Shown here: positions 46,072-55,712 of the stretch, piece after piece | Layout: each line of letters opens with the position of its first letter | Position numbering within the stretch: the stretch's first letter is position 1 | Origin: an uncultured Eubacterium sp. | GTDB lineage: Bacteria > Bacillota > Clostridia > Lachnospirales > Lachnospiraceae | Assembly: GCA_910584245.1 (NCBI GenBank) | Contig: CAJTZF010000016.1 | Span: forward strand, 1-64,000 | Length of the DNA: 64,000 nt | Reading direction: 5' to 3' | The notes under the pieces: generated by a model | Database searches by the model: none | The model's input: the letters and a program-made list of their open reading frames with translations, nothing else | Told to the model about the DNA's origin: nothing | Translations under genes and position numbers: made by a program

Positions 46072-46329
46072 ATGGCAAGAACTGGAAAGAACGCCTGGTC
46101 TTTATTCCTGCTGCTCCTGGCAGGCGTTGTTTTGGGAAGTCTGATCGCACAGCTGACGAGCGGTGTCTCCGCACTCTCCTGGCTCTCCTTTGGACAAACC
46201 TTCGGACTCGACACACCGCTCACATTGGATCTCGGTGTGCTCGTACTTACCTTTGGATTAAAAATCAAATTTACAATTGCCGGAATCCTCGGCATTATTC
46301 TGGCGGCAATTATATACCGGTTTTTATAA
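46072..46329 (+). CDS. DUF4321-type small membrane protein
   Basis: An 85-aa protein with two hydrophobic segments (WSLFLLLLAGVVLGSLIAQL and FTIAGILGIILAAIIY) joined by a polar stretch with LTLDLGVLVLTFGLKIK, matching the DUF4321 pattern of Clostridia. Function is unknown. AGGAGG lies seven bases before the ATG; a longer frame upstream has no ribosome site. It is divergent from dnaG. Confidence 0.75.
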   Translation: MARTGKNAWSLFLLLLAGVVLGSLIAQLTSGVSALSWLSFGQTFGLDTPLTLDLGVLVLTFGLKIKFTIAGILGIILAAIIYRFL

Positions 46330-46458
46330 TTCACTGGCTATTCTGTCATTATTTGCCGTTTTCTATCCTTCTTATTCCATTTCGTCAAATTTTCCGTATA
46401 ACATCCAAAAACTCGGGTGATCCTATGAATATGAAAGTTTAGAAAAGGAGTAAACGAA

Positions 46459-48591
46459 ATGAAAGATAAGCTTTTTGGTGTTCTACAGCGTGTCGGAAGA
46501 TCCTTTATGCTTCCGATCGCCATTCTGCCCGTTGCAGGCCTGCTACTGGGTGTGGGCGGTTCTTTTACGAATAAAACCATGCTTGAGACATACGGCCTGC
46601 TGAAATTAATGGGAGAGGGCACAATTTTCCATGCTATTTTCCAAGTAATGAGCGACGCGGGCGACATCGTCTTTGCCAACCTTCCCATTATATTTGCAAT
46701 GGGTGTGGCCATCGGCATGGCAAAAAAGGAGAAGGAAGTGGCGGCTCTTGCGGCGGCCATCGCATTTTTTATTATGCACGCATCTATTGGCGCCATGATA
46801 AATATTAGCGGCGGTCCGGATAATATGCTTGAGGGTGCGAGCACTTCTGTCGTCGGTATCACATCGCTACAGATGGGCGTCTTCGGCGGAATCATCGTCG
46901 GCCTCGGCGTCTCGGCGCTCCACAACCGATTTTATAAAATCGAGCTGCCGCAAGTACTCTCTTTCTTTGGCGGGACCCGGTTTGTGCCGATTATAAGCGC
47001 GCTCGTCTATACGGGCGTCGGCATTTTACTATTCTTTATCTGGCCGGTTATCCAGAGCTGGATTTATGCAGTAGGCAACGTCGTCCTGAAATCCGGTTAT
47101 GCCGGTACGTGGGTATATGGCCTTATGGAACGTCTTCTCATCCCGTTCGGCCTTCACCATGTATTCTATCTCCCGTTCTGGCAGACTGCGGTTGGCGGTA
47201 CATTTGAAGTTGCGGGCCAGGTGGTGGAAGGCGCACAGAACATTTTCTTTGCGCAGCTCGCAGACCCAACGGTAGAACGGTTTACTGTCTCCGCCACCCG
47301 TTTTATGTCCGGGAAATTCCCTCTCATGATCTTTGGACTTCCCGGTGCGGCGCTCGCTATGTACAAAACAGCCAGGCCGGAAAAGAGAAAAGCGGCAGCC
47401 GGCCTTTTTTTGTCCGCCGCGCTTACGTCCATGCTGACTGGTATCACAGAACCACTTGAATTTACGTTTCTTTTCGTGGCCCCTGTCCTCTATGGAATCC
47501 ACTGCGTCTTTGCCGGACTCGCCTATATGTTCATGCACATGTGTAACGTCGGCGTAGGAATGACCTTTTCCGGCGGTCTTATTGACCTGTTCCTATTTGG
47601 TATACTACAAGGTAACGCAAAAACGAATTGGATCTGGATCGTCTTTGTCGGTATTGGCTATTTCATCGTTTATTATTTCCTGTTCTCGTTCTTAATCAAA
47701 AAGTTTGACTTCAAAACGCCGGGAAGGGATAATAACGAGGAAGTAAAACTATACCGCAGGAGCGATGTAGAAGCCAGAAAAAATGCCTCCGGCGGGCAGG
47801 CGGATACCGAAGACGCACTTTCCCTGGCGATCTGCCAAGGACTGGGCGGAAAGAAAAACATTTCCGATGTGGACTGCTGTGCAACCAGACTCCGCTGTAC
47901 CGTCCACAAGGCACAGCTCGTCAACGATGGACTTCTTAAATCCACCGGCGCATCTGGCGTTATTCACAAGGGAAATGGCGTGCAGATCATTTATGGACCA
48001 CGGGTTACCGTCATCAAGTCAAATCTGGAAGATTACCTGGAAACTGCACCCGACGAGGAATTTACAGGCGGCGCCGGGCACAGGGCCGAACCCGTCCCAG
48101 CGGCTCAAAAGCCAAGCGGAGAAAAAGTTGTGGATTCCGTTATTATTTCCAGTCCGATGAACGGTATTGCGGCGGACCTGTCCACAGCGCCGGACGAAGC
48201 CTTCGCCGGCAAGATGATGGGAGACGGGGCTCTCGTCACACCGACCGATGCGACAGTCTATGCACCGGAGGATGGGGAAATCCTATTTGTCTTCGATACA
48301 AAACATGCCGTCGGGTTTCAGACGACCTCCGGAATCAGCCTGCTCATTCACGTAGGCATTGATACGGTAAAACTCAGCGGTAAAGGTTTTGAAGTATTCG
48401 TAAAAGACGGACAGACCGTAAAGAAGGGCGACCCGCTCCTGAAACTGGATCTGTCTTATTTGGAGACCCACGCACCGTCCCTCGCCTCTCCGGTTTTATG
48501 TACAGAGCTGCAGGAAAACCAGAAAATCCGACTTTTAAAAGAAGGCGAAATCAAGGCGGGGGAAGCGCTTTTTGCGGTAGACTGCGTCTGA
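46459..48591 (+). CDS. PTS glucose/N-acetylglucosamine-type transporter EIICBA
   Basis: A 710-aa sugar permease of the glucose family with all three domains: IIC membrane domain (about 1-410, LPIAILPVAGLLLGVGG, HHVFYLPFWQT, GITEPLEFTFLFVAP), IIB (about 445-530, phospho-Cys in VDCCATRLRCTV) and IIA (about 565-705, phospho-His in LLIHVGIDTVKLSGKGF). It imports and phosphorylates glucose or GlcNAc using HPr. The IIB signature has an extra Cys where Ala or Ile is more common. AAGGAG precedes the ATG. No clear RAT-type antiterminator site is seen upstream. Confidence 0.95.
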   Translation: MKDKLFGVLQRVGRSFMLPIAILPVAGLLLGVGGSFTNKTMLETYGLLKLMGEGTIFHAIFQVMSDAGDIVFANLPIIFAMGVAIGMAKKEKEVAALAAAIAFFIMHASIGAMINISGGPDNMLEGASTSVVGITSLQMGVFGGIIVGLGVSALHNRFYKIELPQVLSFFGGTRFVPIISALVYTGVGILLFFIWPVIQSWIYAVGNVVLKSGYAGTWVYGLMERLLIPFGLHHVFYLPFWQTAVGGTFEVAGQVVEGAQNIFFAQLADPTVERFTVSATRFMSGKFPLMIFGLPGAALAMYKTARPEKRKAAAGLFLSAALTSMLTGITEPLEFTFLFVAPVLYGIHCVFAGLAYMFMHMCNVGVGMTFSGGLIDLFLFGILQGNAKTNWIWIVFVGIGYFIVYYFLFSFLIKKFDFKTPGRDNNEEVKLYRRSDVEARKNASGGQADTEDALSLAICQGLGGKKNISDVDCCATRLRCTVHKAQLVNDGLLKSTGASGVIHKGNGVQIIYGPRVTVIKSNLEDYLETAPDEEFTGGAGHRAEPVPAAQKPSGEKVVDSVIISSPMNGIAADLSTAPDEAFAGKMMGDGALVTPTDATVYAPEDGEILFVFDTKHAVGFQTTSGISLLIHVGIDTVKLSGKGFEVFVKDGQTVKKGDPLLKLDLSYLETHAPSLASPVLCTELQENQKIRLLKEGEIKAGEALFAVDCV

Positions 48592-48647
48592 CTTATATGC
48601 CTGTGGCAAACTTGCCCTGCGGCAGAACCGCTTTTCCAATAACCAAA

Positions 48648-48680
48648 CAAGGCCCAGCTAAAAATGCGGGCCTTGTTTTC
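48648..48680 (+). terminator. Terminator of the PTS gene
   Basis: CAAGGCCC, a 12-base loop, GGGCCTTG and TTTT, 57 bp past the PTS stop. Confidence 0.88.
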
Positions 48681-48699
48681 ATTTAAAATCATTCCATCA

Positions 48700-49572
48700 T
48701 TAATTACTGATGCTTTTACCAAATGCATGGGAAACTTCAGAAATAGTCACAAATGCATTGGGGTCGGTCTTTGTCACAATATTTTTTAACTTAATTATCT
48801 GAAACCGATTCACCACAAAGTAAATAATCGTCTGGTCACTGTCCGAATAAAATCCCTTTGCATTAATATGCGTCACCCCGTGGCCGAACGTTTCGGACAG
48901 CTGGCTGCTGATCTCGTCCGCCTTTGTCGTAACGATCATCGCAGATTTTACTTTATCCAGCCCTTCTACAATAAAATCGACTGTCTTAATCGCCGCTCCA
49001 TATGTAATGATGGAGTACAGCGGAAGAATCCAGCTCTGGAATATGCAGCCCGTTACAAGATACAACAGGACATTATAAATCATAACAAACGTTCCAACCG
49101 TAATCCCAAGCCTCTTTGCAAATATGACGGCAAGCACTTCCACACCATCAATAGCGCCTCCAAACCGTATCGTCAATCCACTTCCGATCCCTGAAATCAT
49201 CCCTCCGAAAATAGCGCATAATAACAAATCGGAACCGGCAAATGGAGAGGCTGTCGCCACATCTACGGGAAGAATATACGTAATCAGACAAGACGAGGCA
49301 GAATAAACAAGCACTGCAAAAATAGAATATGTCGTAAATTGCAGACCCAATTTCCTATGGCCATATAAAAAGAACGGGATGTTTAAAATAATAAGAAAGG
49401 CAGACAGGGACCAGTTGTCAGAAGTCAGCTGTCATACGAGCATCGAAGTTCCAGAGAAACCACTGTCATACAAGTTTACGGGGGCGAGAAACATCGTTAC
49501 CCCAACCGAATTAATAATTCCTGCAAAAAACAATATGACAAAATTAAAAGGGTCGTAATTTTTAAATTTCAT
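48700..49572 (-). pseudogene. YitT-family (DUF2179) membrane protein with an in-frame TGA
   Basis: Reading from ATG 49572 gives MKFKNYDPFNFVILFFAG... through GFSGTSMLV, then TGA at codon 47 (49434-49432), then the same frame continues QLTSDNWSLSAFLIILN... to 48700 as a standard YitT protein: several helices, the GGAIDGVEVLAVI motif and a C-terminal DUF2179 domain (GVTHINAKGFYSDSDQTIIYF). The full-length product would be 290 aa, the family norm. Downstream, an open frame starts at 49350 but lacks the first two helices. The stop therefore probably inactivates the gene unless it is read through. Confidence 0.85.
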
Positions 49573-49604
49573 TTATATTATATCCCCCATTTCTGCGCTG
49601 TTGG

Positions 49605-50615
49605 CTAATACACCTGCCACGTCGTCGGAACCATTAGTTTTTGGAACGTGGTTACCGCATAGCGGTCGGTCATGCCGGCTATATAGTCGCAGACGGCCCG
49701 TTCCACCGTTTCCCCCTTCTCCCATACCATTCTCGTATACTCTTCCGGTAATTCCTCCATATGCCCTACATAATACTCGAAAAGCTGTCGGATCATCCGC
49801 TCTGCTTTTCCCTCCTCCGCCTTCGCACATGAATTAATGTATACGTTGTCAAACATATATTTGCGGAGCTCGCGCAGAGCTTCATATTTTTCTTCTGACA
49901 TAATGATGTCATCTTTTCCCACGCTGTTACTGACAATATCGTGAATAAGCGTATTGAGCCGTTCTCTCAGCGAGCTGCCCAGTACCCTGACGCACCTCTC
50001 CGGGAGATCACTCTCACGGATCACCCGTCCCCGGACCGCATCATCAATATCGGAATTGACATAGGCGATCTTGTCACAAAGACGTACTATCTTCCCTTCC
50101 AGTGTCGCGGGCGTGCCGGAAGTTGAGTGGTTGCATATGCCATCCCGCACCTCTTTCGTCAGGTTCAGGCCGACGCCGCCTTTTTCCAGTTTCTCCACCA
50201 CACGGACGCTCTGTAGCTGATGCCGGAACCCGTCACTGCAAATCCGGTTCAGTTCCCGCTCCCCCGCGTGGCCAAACGGCGTATGGCCGAGGTCGTGGCC
50301 GAGCGCAATCGCCTCCGTCAGATCCTCGTTCACGCGCAATGCCTTTGCAATCGTTCTGGCATTTTGGGAAACCTCAAGCGTATGCGTCAGCCGCGTGCGG
50401 TAATGGTCGCCTTCAGGGGCAAGGAATACCTGTGTCTTCCCTTTCAACCTGCGAAACGCCTTTGAATGCAAAATCCGGTCCCGGTCCCTCTGGTATATCG
50501 TCCGCAGGTCACACGGTTCTTCAAACACATCCCTGCCTTTCGAACTGTCGCTAAAAGCCGCAGAGGGATGAAATATATCATGCTCCCTGTGCTCAAATTC
50601 CTCACGTAACGTCAT
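49605..50615 (-). CDS. dgt: dGTPase-like HD-domain triphosphohydrolase
   Basis: A 336-aa HD-superfamily protein of the deoxyguanosinetriphosphate triphosphohydrolase-like group. It has the metal motifs RTRLTHTLEV, ALGHDLGHTPFGHAGE (His-Asp pair) and CDKIAYVNSDIDDA, and YQRDRDRILHSKAFRRLKGKTQ at the N terminus. It hydrolyses dNTPs to nucleosides plus triphosphate and helps control dNTP pools. In many Firmicutes this gene lies just upstream of dnaG; here about 3.7 kb with the PTS and YitT genes lies between. Confidence 0.92.
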   Translation of the reverse strand: MTLREEFEHREHDIFHPSAAFSDSSKGRDVFEEPCDLRTIYQRDRDRILHSKAFRRLKGKTQVFLAPEGDHYRTRLTHTLEVSQNARTIAKALRVNEDLTEAIALGHDLGHTPFGHAGERELNRICSDGFRHQLQSVRVVEKLEKGGVGLNLTKEVRDGICNHSTSGTPATLEGKIVRLCDKIAYVNSDIDDAVRGRVIRESDLPERCVRVLGSSLRERLNTLIHDIVSNSVGKDDIIMSEEKYEALRELRKYMFDNVYINSCAKAEEGKAERMIRQLFEYYVGHMEELPEEYTRMVWEKGETVERAVCDYIAGMTDRYAVTTFQKLMVPTTWQVY

Positions 50616-50641
50616 TTATATGTAGTCCTTTCCTAACGGCC

Positions 50642-51949
50642 TCAATCCTCCATAATGTCGACATTCTCCCCGCGGAGAATCTTATTAATATTTCTGACCG
50701 CACACATTTTTCCGCACATTGTACATGTATCCTCTTTCTCCGGTTTACTTTCCGCACGGTAGCGGCGCGCTTTCTCAGGGTCAATAGCCAGCTCAAACTG
50801 TCTCTCCCAGTCAAGGTTTCGCCTCGCCTCACTCATCTCATAATCCCAGTCCTTCGCCCCCGGAATCCCCTTCGCCACATCCGCCGCGTGGGCTGCAATT
50901 TTCGAAGCAACAATTCCCTCTTTTACATCCTCGACGGTCGGCAGGCGAAGATGCTCCGCCGGCGTCACATAGCAGAGGAATGACGCCCCAAACGTCGCGG
51001 CAATCGCACCCCCGATTGCACTCGTGATATGATCGTAGCCCGGTGCCACGTCGGTCACAAGAGGCCCGAGAACATAGAAAGGCGCCCCCTTGCACACCGT
51101 CTGCTCAATTTCCATATTGGCGCGTATCTGATTAAGCGGCATATGCCCCGGTCCCTCAATCATAACCTGGACATTGTGCTCCCACGCCCGCTGTGTCAGC
51201 TCGCCCAGTGCCACCAATTCCGAAATCTGGGAAATATCTCCCGCATCCTCAATACTCCCCGGACGGCAGGCATCCCCGAGGCTGATTGTCACATCATATT
51301 CCTCGCAAATATCCAGAAGCTCATCATACCTCTCATAAAATGGATTTTCATTTCCTGTGAGCTCCATCCATGCAAAAATAATAGAGCCGCCACGGGATAC
51401 AATATTCGTATGACGGAGGTTTTGTTTGAACCGCTCTGCCGTCGCGCGGTTAATCCCGCAGTGAATCGTCATAAAGTCCACGCCGTCCTCGGCATGCATT
51501 TTTACCACATCCATCCACTCGTCCGCCGTTATGTCCTTGAGCGCTTTATTATAATATACGACCGCGTCATAGATCGGAACTGTACCGATCACAGCCGGGC
51601 ATTCCGACGTGAGTTTCCTTCGGAATTTCTGCGTATCTCCATAGGAACTCAGATCCATAATCGCCTCAGCCCCCATATCTACAGCCGTCTTTACCTTCTC
51701 CATCTCTACATCGAGATCCAGGCAGTCACGGCTCGTTCCCAAATTTACATTTATTTTTGTTTTTAACTTATTTCCGATTCCATATGGCTTCAAACACTTG
51801 TGATTTTTATTCGCAGGAATAGCGACCTGTCCCTTTGCCACAAGGCCCATCAGGGTGTCTTTATCCATCCCCTCGTATTCGCACACACTTTTCATTGCCT
51901 CTGTGTAAATCCCTTTTCTCGCAGCATCCATCTGTGTCGTGTAGTCCAT
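50642..51949 (-). CDS. thiC: Phosphomethylpyrimidine synthase ThiC
   Basis: A 435-aa radical SAM enzyme that converts AIR to HMP-phosphate in thiamine synthesis. It shows KINVNLGTSRDCLDLDVEMEK, MEKVKTAVDMGAEAIMDLSS, FMTIHCGINR, MIEGPGHMPLNQI and the C-terminal cluster motif CTMCGKMCAVRN (Cys-x2-Cys-x4-Cys). It is the short form usual in Firmicutes. GGAGG precedes the ATG. Only 61 bp separate it from the GH31 gene, and no TPP riboswitch is visible in that gap. Confidence 0.96.
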   Translation of the reverse strand: MDYTTQMDAARKGIYTEAMKSVCEYEGMDKDTLMGLVAKGQVAIPANKNHKCLKPYGIGNKLKTKINVNLGTSRDCLDLDVEMEKVKTAVDMGAEAIMDLSSYGDTQKFRRKLTSECPAVIGTVPIYDAVVYYNKALKDITADEWMDVVKMHAEDGVDFMTIHCGINRATAERFKQNLRHTNIVSRGGSIIFAWMELTGNENPFYERYDELLDICEEYDVTISLGDACRPGSIEDAGDISQISELVALGELTQRAWEHNVQVMIEGPGHMPLNQIRANMEIEQTVCKGAPFYVLGPLVTDVAPGYDHITSAIGGAIAATFGASFLCYVTPAEHLRLPTVEDVKEGIVASKIAAHAADVAKGIPGAKDWDYEMSEARRNLDWERQFELAIDPEKARRYRAESKPEKEDTCTMCGKMCAVRNINKILRGENVDIMED

Positions 51950-52010
51950 CTCTACCGTCCTCCGTCGAAATATTTTATTGTTGTCATTGTACTAAATACG
52001 GGTATCCTTG

Positions 52011-54401
52011 TCAATAATGGCGGGATAGAATCTCACAGAACTCCCCATACAGGGCAGCATTCATATTTTCCTTATCCAGCCTGTTCCACACGGCATCTCC
52101 CTCTTTTTCCACCATATCAAAAAGCTCCATCTTTTCATCATATGACATTTGTGCCTTTTCCAGCACCCGGAACAACTCTCCCCGCGTGTCATTTTTCGAA
52201 AGCGGCAGCCCCTTTGGAAAAGTTACGCATATTGGTTCTCTCACATTTATAAATGGAAGCTCTACCGTCAGCCGACGCCCTTCCGGCTCATATTGTACTG
52301 CCGCCTCAAGCGCTTGCCCGCCCGCTTGTACACAGGGCGCCTCCGTGTCACATACGCCGCAGAAAACCAGCTTCCATTTCCTCTCCGGCGGAATAACCTT
52401 GAGATTCCCCTCCGCCCGCTGTATTTCCAATTTCGGATATTCTCCCCCAGCAAATGAAAACGTGGTAGACGCCCAGTTTTCCTCCCTGTCATCCGGCGTG
52501 TCACCGGCGTCTTCCCACATCGTAAAGCTTCCGGATGCCGCGGGGAAAATGTATACTAGCATTTCCTCAGGGTTCTCCACAAAATTGTCATATTTTGTCA
52601 TATCTTTCATCGGAATAATCGCACCAGCTCTCATAAGAACAGGAATCGTTTCAAGTCCCCTCCAAAGCGTGAGCATGTGGCCGCCCCCGTATATGTGGCC
52701 TGTGAAAAAATCTATCCACGTGCCATCCGGAATCCACGTTTTTACTCCCGCTGACTGCGCCACCTTGTCCTGTGGCTGCGTGATCGGCGAGACAATCAAT
52801 TCGGAACCAAAATAATATTCATTCGGAACCTCATATGCCTCCTGGCGCTCTGGCTCCGCATAGTACATCGGCTGAATAAGCGGCATGCCTTCCCGGCTCG
52901 CGCGACGGTTCATCGTATACAAATACGGCACAAGACTGTGGCGCAGCCGCAAAAACCGCTCCATAACCTCCTGTGTAACACGGCCGTACTTCCAGGGCTC
53001 CTTTCCGCTAAAAAGATTCCACGTACTGTGCAGCCGGTTAATAGGGGAAAATACTCCAAACTGCGTCCACCGCGCCATCAGCTCATCATCCCGGTACCCG
53101 TGCATATGCCCGCCAATGTCATGGCTCCACCAGCCATACCCGACATTGCTCGCCGTACTCGTAAAGTAGGGCTGGAACTGCAAGCTCTCCCAAGTGACAT
53201 GCGTGTCACCGGAAAACCCGACCGGATACCGGTGACTGCCGATGCCAGCATAACGGGAAAACGTAATTGGACGGGTTCCCTTCCAGCTGCTATCCATATA
53301 ATGGTAGTGGTTCAACATCCACAGTGGATCCAGCCCCGGAAATTTCGTCTGTGTCCCCTGCTGCCAGTCAATCCACCAAAAATCAACTCCCTCTTCCTCC
53401 ATCGGATGATGCAGTTCCTCCAAATACACTTTCATAAATTTAGGATCCGTCGGGTCAAATTCCACTGCCTGCCCGCTTGATGGGTCAATACCCATTTGTG
53501 AGGCAATTCTTTCATAGGCATCCTCATATGCGCGCACCCCGTCTGCAGGATGTACATTGAGCGCGACCTTCCTGCCCCGGTCATGAAGCCAGGACATAAA
53601 AGCCCCGGGATCCGGAAATAACTTGCGGTTCCATGTATAACCGGTCCACCCGGTTCCATATTTCGGATCCACCTCTTCTACAAGATGCCAGTCCATATCT
53701 ATAATAGCGACAGAAAAAGGAATGTGCTCCCGGTCAAACCGCTCCATCAGCTCCTTATATTCCTGCTCAGTATACCGGTGGTATCTGCTCCACCAGTTTC
53801 CTAGAACGTACCTTGGAAGAAGCGGGGTCTTTCCGCACAAATGGTAAAAGTCCTTCAGGCATTCCACATAGCGATGTCCATATCCAAAAAAATACAAATC
53901 GGCTGCATCCCCTTTTCGCGGGGCAATCCAGCCATCATCTGTCAGCAGCATAGACCGGGTGTCATCCAAAAGCGTCCAGCCATCCCTGGAAAGAAGGCCG
54001 TGCCCGAGTGGAACCGAACCATTCACCTCGTCGAGCGTGCGCACAGTCCCCCCGAGATCGTTCATTTCATCCCCGAAACGCCAGCACTTCACTTGCTCCA
54101 TCCCAGTTCCCATATGTATTTGAATCGTAAGCCCTTTCGCCGAAAATGGCTTTTTATCATAACTAATATCCAAATACTCCGTATGAATCCGGAGCATCCC
54201 CTCTTCTTCCCGCACATCAAACGGCGGTACTACAAAATTTCTGTCGATAACGCGCTGTGTCGCCCTGTCCTCAAAATTTCCATCCACATCGTATTCCAGA
54301 CGGACCAGCGAAGACGTCAGAACCGATAACCGAAAAGTATCTCCCTGTATTACACAGCCACGCTCACATACCGGATTACCGGTCAGACAATATTGTTTCA
54401 T
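52011..54401 (-). CDS. GH31 alpha-glycosidase
   Basis: A 796-aa cytosolic GH31 enzyme (alpha-glucosidase or alpha-xylosidase class). No signal peptide is present. The (beta/alpha)8 domain has NWWSRYHRYTEQEYKEL, SVAIIDMDWHLV, the nucleophile Asp in VDFWWIDWQQG, the acid/base Asp in GFSGDTHVTWESLQFQ and GGHMHGYRDDELMARW. A C-terminal beta domain and about 100 extra residues follow. The substrate cannot be told from sequence alone. I start at ATG 54401 with GGAGGT seven bases upstream. Confidence 0.92.
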   Translation of the reverse strand: MKQYCLTGNPVCERGCVIQGDTFRLSVLTSSLVRLEYDVDGNFEDRATQRVIDRNFVVPPFDVREEEGMLRIHTEYLDISYDKKPFSAKGLTIQIHMGTGMEQVKCWRFGDEMNDLGGTVRTLDEVNGSVPLGHGLLSRDGWTLLDDTRSMLLTDDGWIAPRKGDAADLYFFGYGHRYVECLKDFYHLCGKTPLLPRYVLGNWWSRYHRYTEQEYKELMERFDREHIPFSVAIIDMDWHLVEEVDPKYGTGWTGYTWNRKLFPDPGAFMSWLHDRGRKVALNVHPADGVRAYEDAYERIASQMGIDPSSGQAVEFDPTDPKFMKVYLEELHHPMEEEGVDFWWIDWQQGTQTKFPGLDPLWMLNHYHYMDSSWKGTRPITFSRYAGIGSHRYPVGFSGDTHVTWESLQFQPYFTSTASNVGYGWWSHDIGGHMHGYRDDELMARWTQFGVFSPINRLHSTWNLFSGKEPWKYGRVTQEVMERFLRLRHSLVPYLYTMNRRASREGMPLIQPMYYAEPERQEAYEVPNEYYFGSELIVSPITQPQDKVAQSAGVKTWIPDGTWIDFFTGHIYGGGHMLTLWRGLETIPVLMRAGAIIPMKDMTKYDNFVENPEEMLVYIFPAASGSFTMWEDAGDTPDDREENWASTTFSFAGGEYPKLEIQRAEGNLKVIPPERKWKLVFCGVCDTEAPCVQAGGQALEAAVQYEPEGRRLTVELPFINVREPICVTFPKGLPLSKNDTRGELFRVLEKAQMSYDEKMELFDMVEKEGDAVWNRLDKENMNAALYGEFCEILSRHY

Positions 54402-54445
54402 GCACTGCACCTCCATTTTTTGTAATACCACCTAAACCATTATTT

Positions 54446-55651
54446 TTACAAGCTTTCCAGCGTATCCCGGACGGCGCGGATGAAATCCTGGCTGTTTAAT
54501 ACAGTCACCTTGTCCAAGCTCGTAATCAAGGCAAGATCCTTTGTCATTTTCCCATCCTCAATTGTTTTCAGCGTCGCCCTCTCAAGCTTCTCCGCAAATT
54601 GCTGGAGCTCCTTATTATCATCCAATTCACCGCGCTTGCGGAGCGCCCCTGTCCATGCAAAAATCGTAGCCACGGAATTTGTGGAGGTCTCTTCGCCTTT
54701 CAGGTGCTTATAATAATGACGCTGAACCGTTCCGTGAGCTGCCTCGTATTCATATACGCCGCTCGGTGACACAAGCACAGAAGTCATCATCGCAAGGGAA
54801 CCGCATGCAGATGATACCATATCGCTCATCACATCTCCATCATAGTTTTTACATGCCCAAATAAATCCGCCCTCTGCTTTCATCACACGGGCCACGGCAT
54901 CGTCAATAAGCGTGTAAAAATACTCGATGCCCGCCGCCTCAAATTTTTCCTTGTACTCTGCATCATAAATGTCCTGGAAAATATCCTTGAAATTGTGGTC
55001 GTACTTTTTCGAAATCGTATCTTTCGTAGCGAACCACAAATCCTGCTTCCTATCCAACGCATAATTAAAACATGCCCTTGCAAAGCTGGAAATGGACTGG
55101 TCCGTATTGTGTATTCCCTGCAAAATGCCTGGACCGTCAAACTCGTGTATCGTCTCGCGGATCTCGGTTCCGTCTTCTGCGGTAAATACCAGTTCTGCCT
55201 TTCCCTTACCCGGCACCTTTATCTCTGTATTTTTATATACATCCCCATACGCATGTCGGGCAAGTGTAATCGGCGCCTTCCAGTTTTTTACGCAAGGTTC
55301 AATCCCCTTCACCTGAATCGGCGTACGGAAAACGGTCCCGTCCAGTGCGGCACGAATTGTTCCGTTCGGGGACTTCCACATCTCTTTTAAATTATACTCT
55401 GTCATTCTAGCCGCATTGGGCGTAATCGTCGCACATTTCACTGCCACTCCATATTTTTTCGTCGCCTCGGCAGAATCAACCGTCACCTGGTCATCCGTCT
55501 CGTTTCTATACGCAAGACCGAGATCATAATACTCTGTCTTCAAATCTATATACGGTATCAATAACTCATCCTTTATCAGCTGCCACAAAATACGTGTCAT
55601 TTCGTCTCCATCCATCTCCACCAGCGGTGTCGCCATCTGAATTTTAGTCAT
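54446..55651 (-). CDS. icd: NADP-type isocitrate dehydrogenase
   Basis: A 401-aa isocitrate dehydrogenase of the subgroup shared with eukaryotic NADP enzymes. It has MDGDEMTRILWQLIKDELL, the substrate motif KSPNGTIRAALDGTVFRTPI, AHGTVQRHYYKHLKGE and STNSVATIFAWTGAL. It makes 2-oxoglutarate for glutamate synthesis. I use ATG 55651 (MTKIQM) because GGAGG lies eight bases upstream; an ATG five codons earlier contains that site. Neighbouring citrate synthase or aconitase genes are not in the window. Confidence 0.95.
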   Translation of the reverse strand: MTKIQMATPLVEMDGDEMTRILWQLIKDELLIPYIDLKTEYYDLGLAYRNETDDQVTVDSAEATKKYGVAVKCATITPNAARMTEYNLKEMWKSPNGTIRAALDGTVFRTPIQVKGIEPCVKNWKAPITLARHAYGDVYKNTEIKVPGKGKAELVFTAEDGTEIRETIHEFDGPGILQGIHNTDQSISSFARACFNYALDRKQDLWFATKDTISKKYDHNFKDIFQDIYDAEYKEKFEAAGIEYFYTLIDDAVARVMKAEGGFIWACKNYDGDVMSDMVSSACGSLAMMTSVLVSPSGVYEYEAAHGTVQRHYYKHLKGEETSTNSVATIFAWTGALRKRGELDDNKELQQFAEKLERATLKTIEDGKMTKDLALITSLDKVTVLNSQDFIRAVRDTLESL

Positions 55652-55712
55652 ATTTATTTCCTCCATTTCTTTATTATTCGTTTATCATCTTACCACATTA
55701 ATTTCCTTATTG

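Noticed and set aside
49432..49434. Selenocysteine codon in the YitT gene
   Set aside because: YitT proteins have no selenocysteine or cysteine there and no hairpin like a SECIS follows the TGA.
51950..52010. TPP riboswitch before thiC
   Set aside because: The gap is 61 bp and lacks the CTGAGA-type core.
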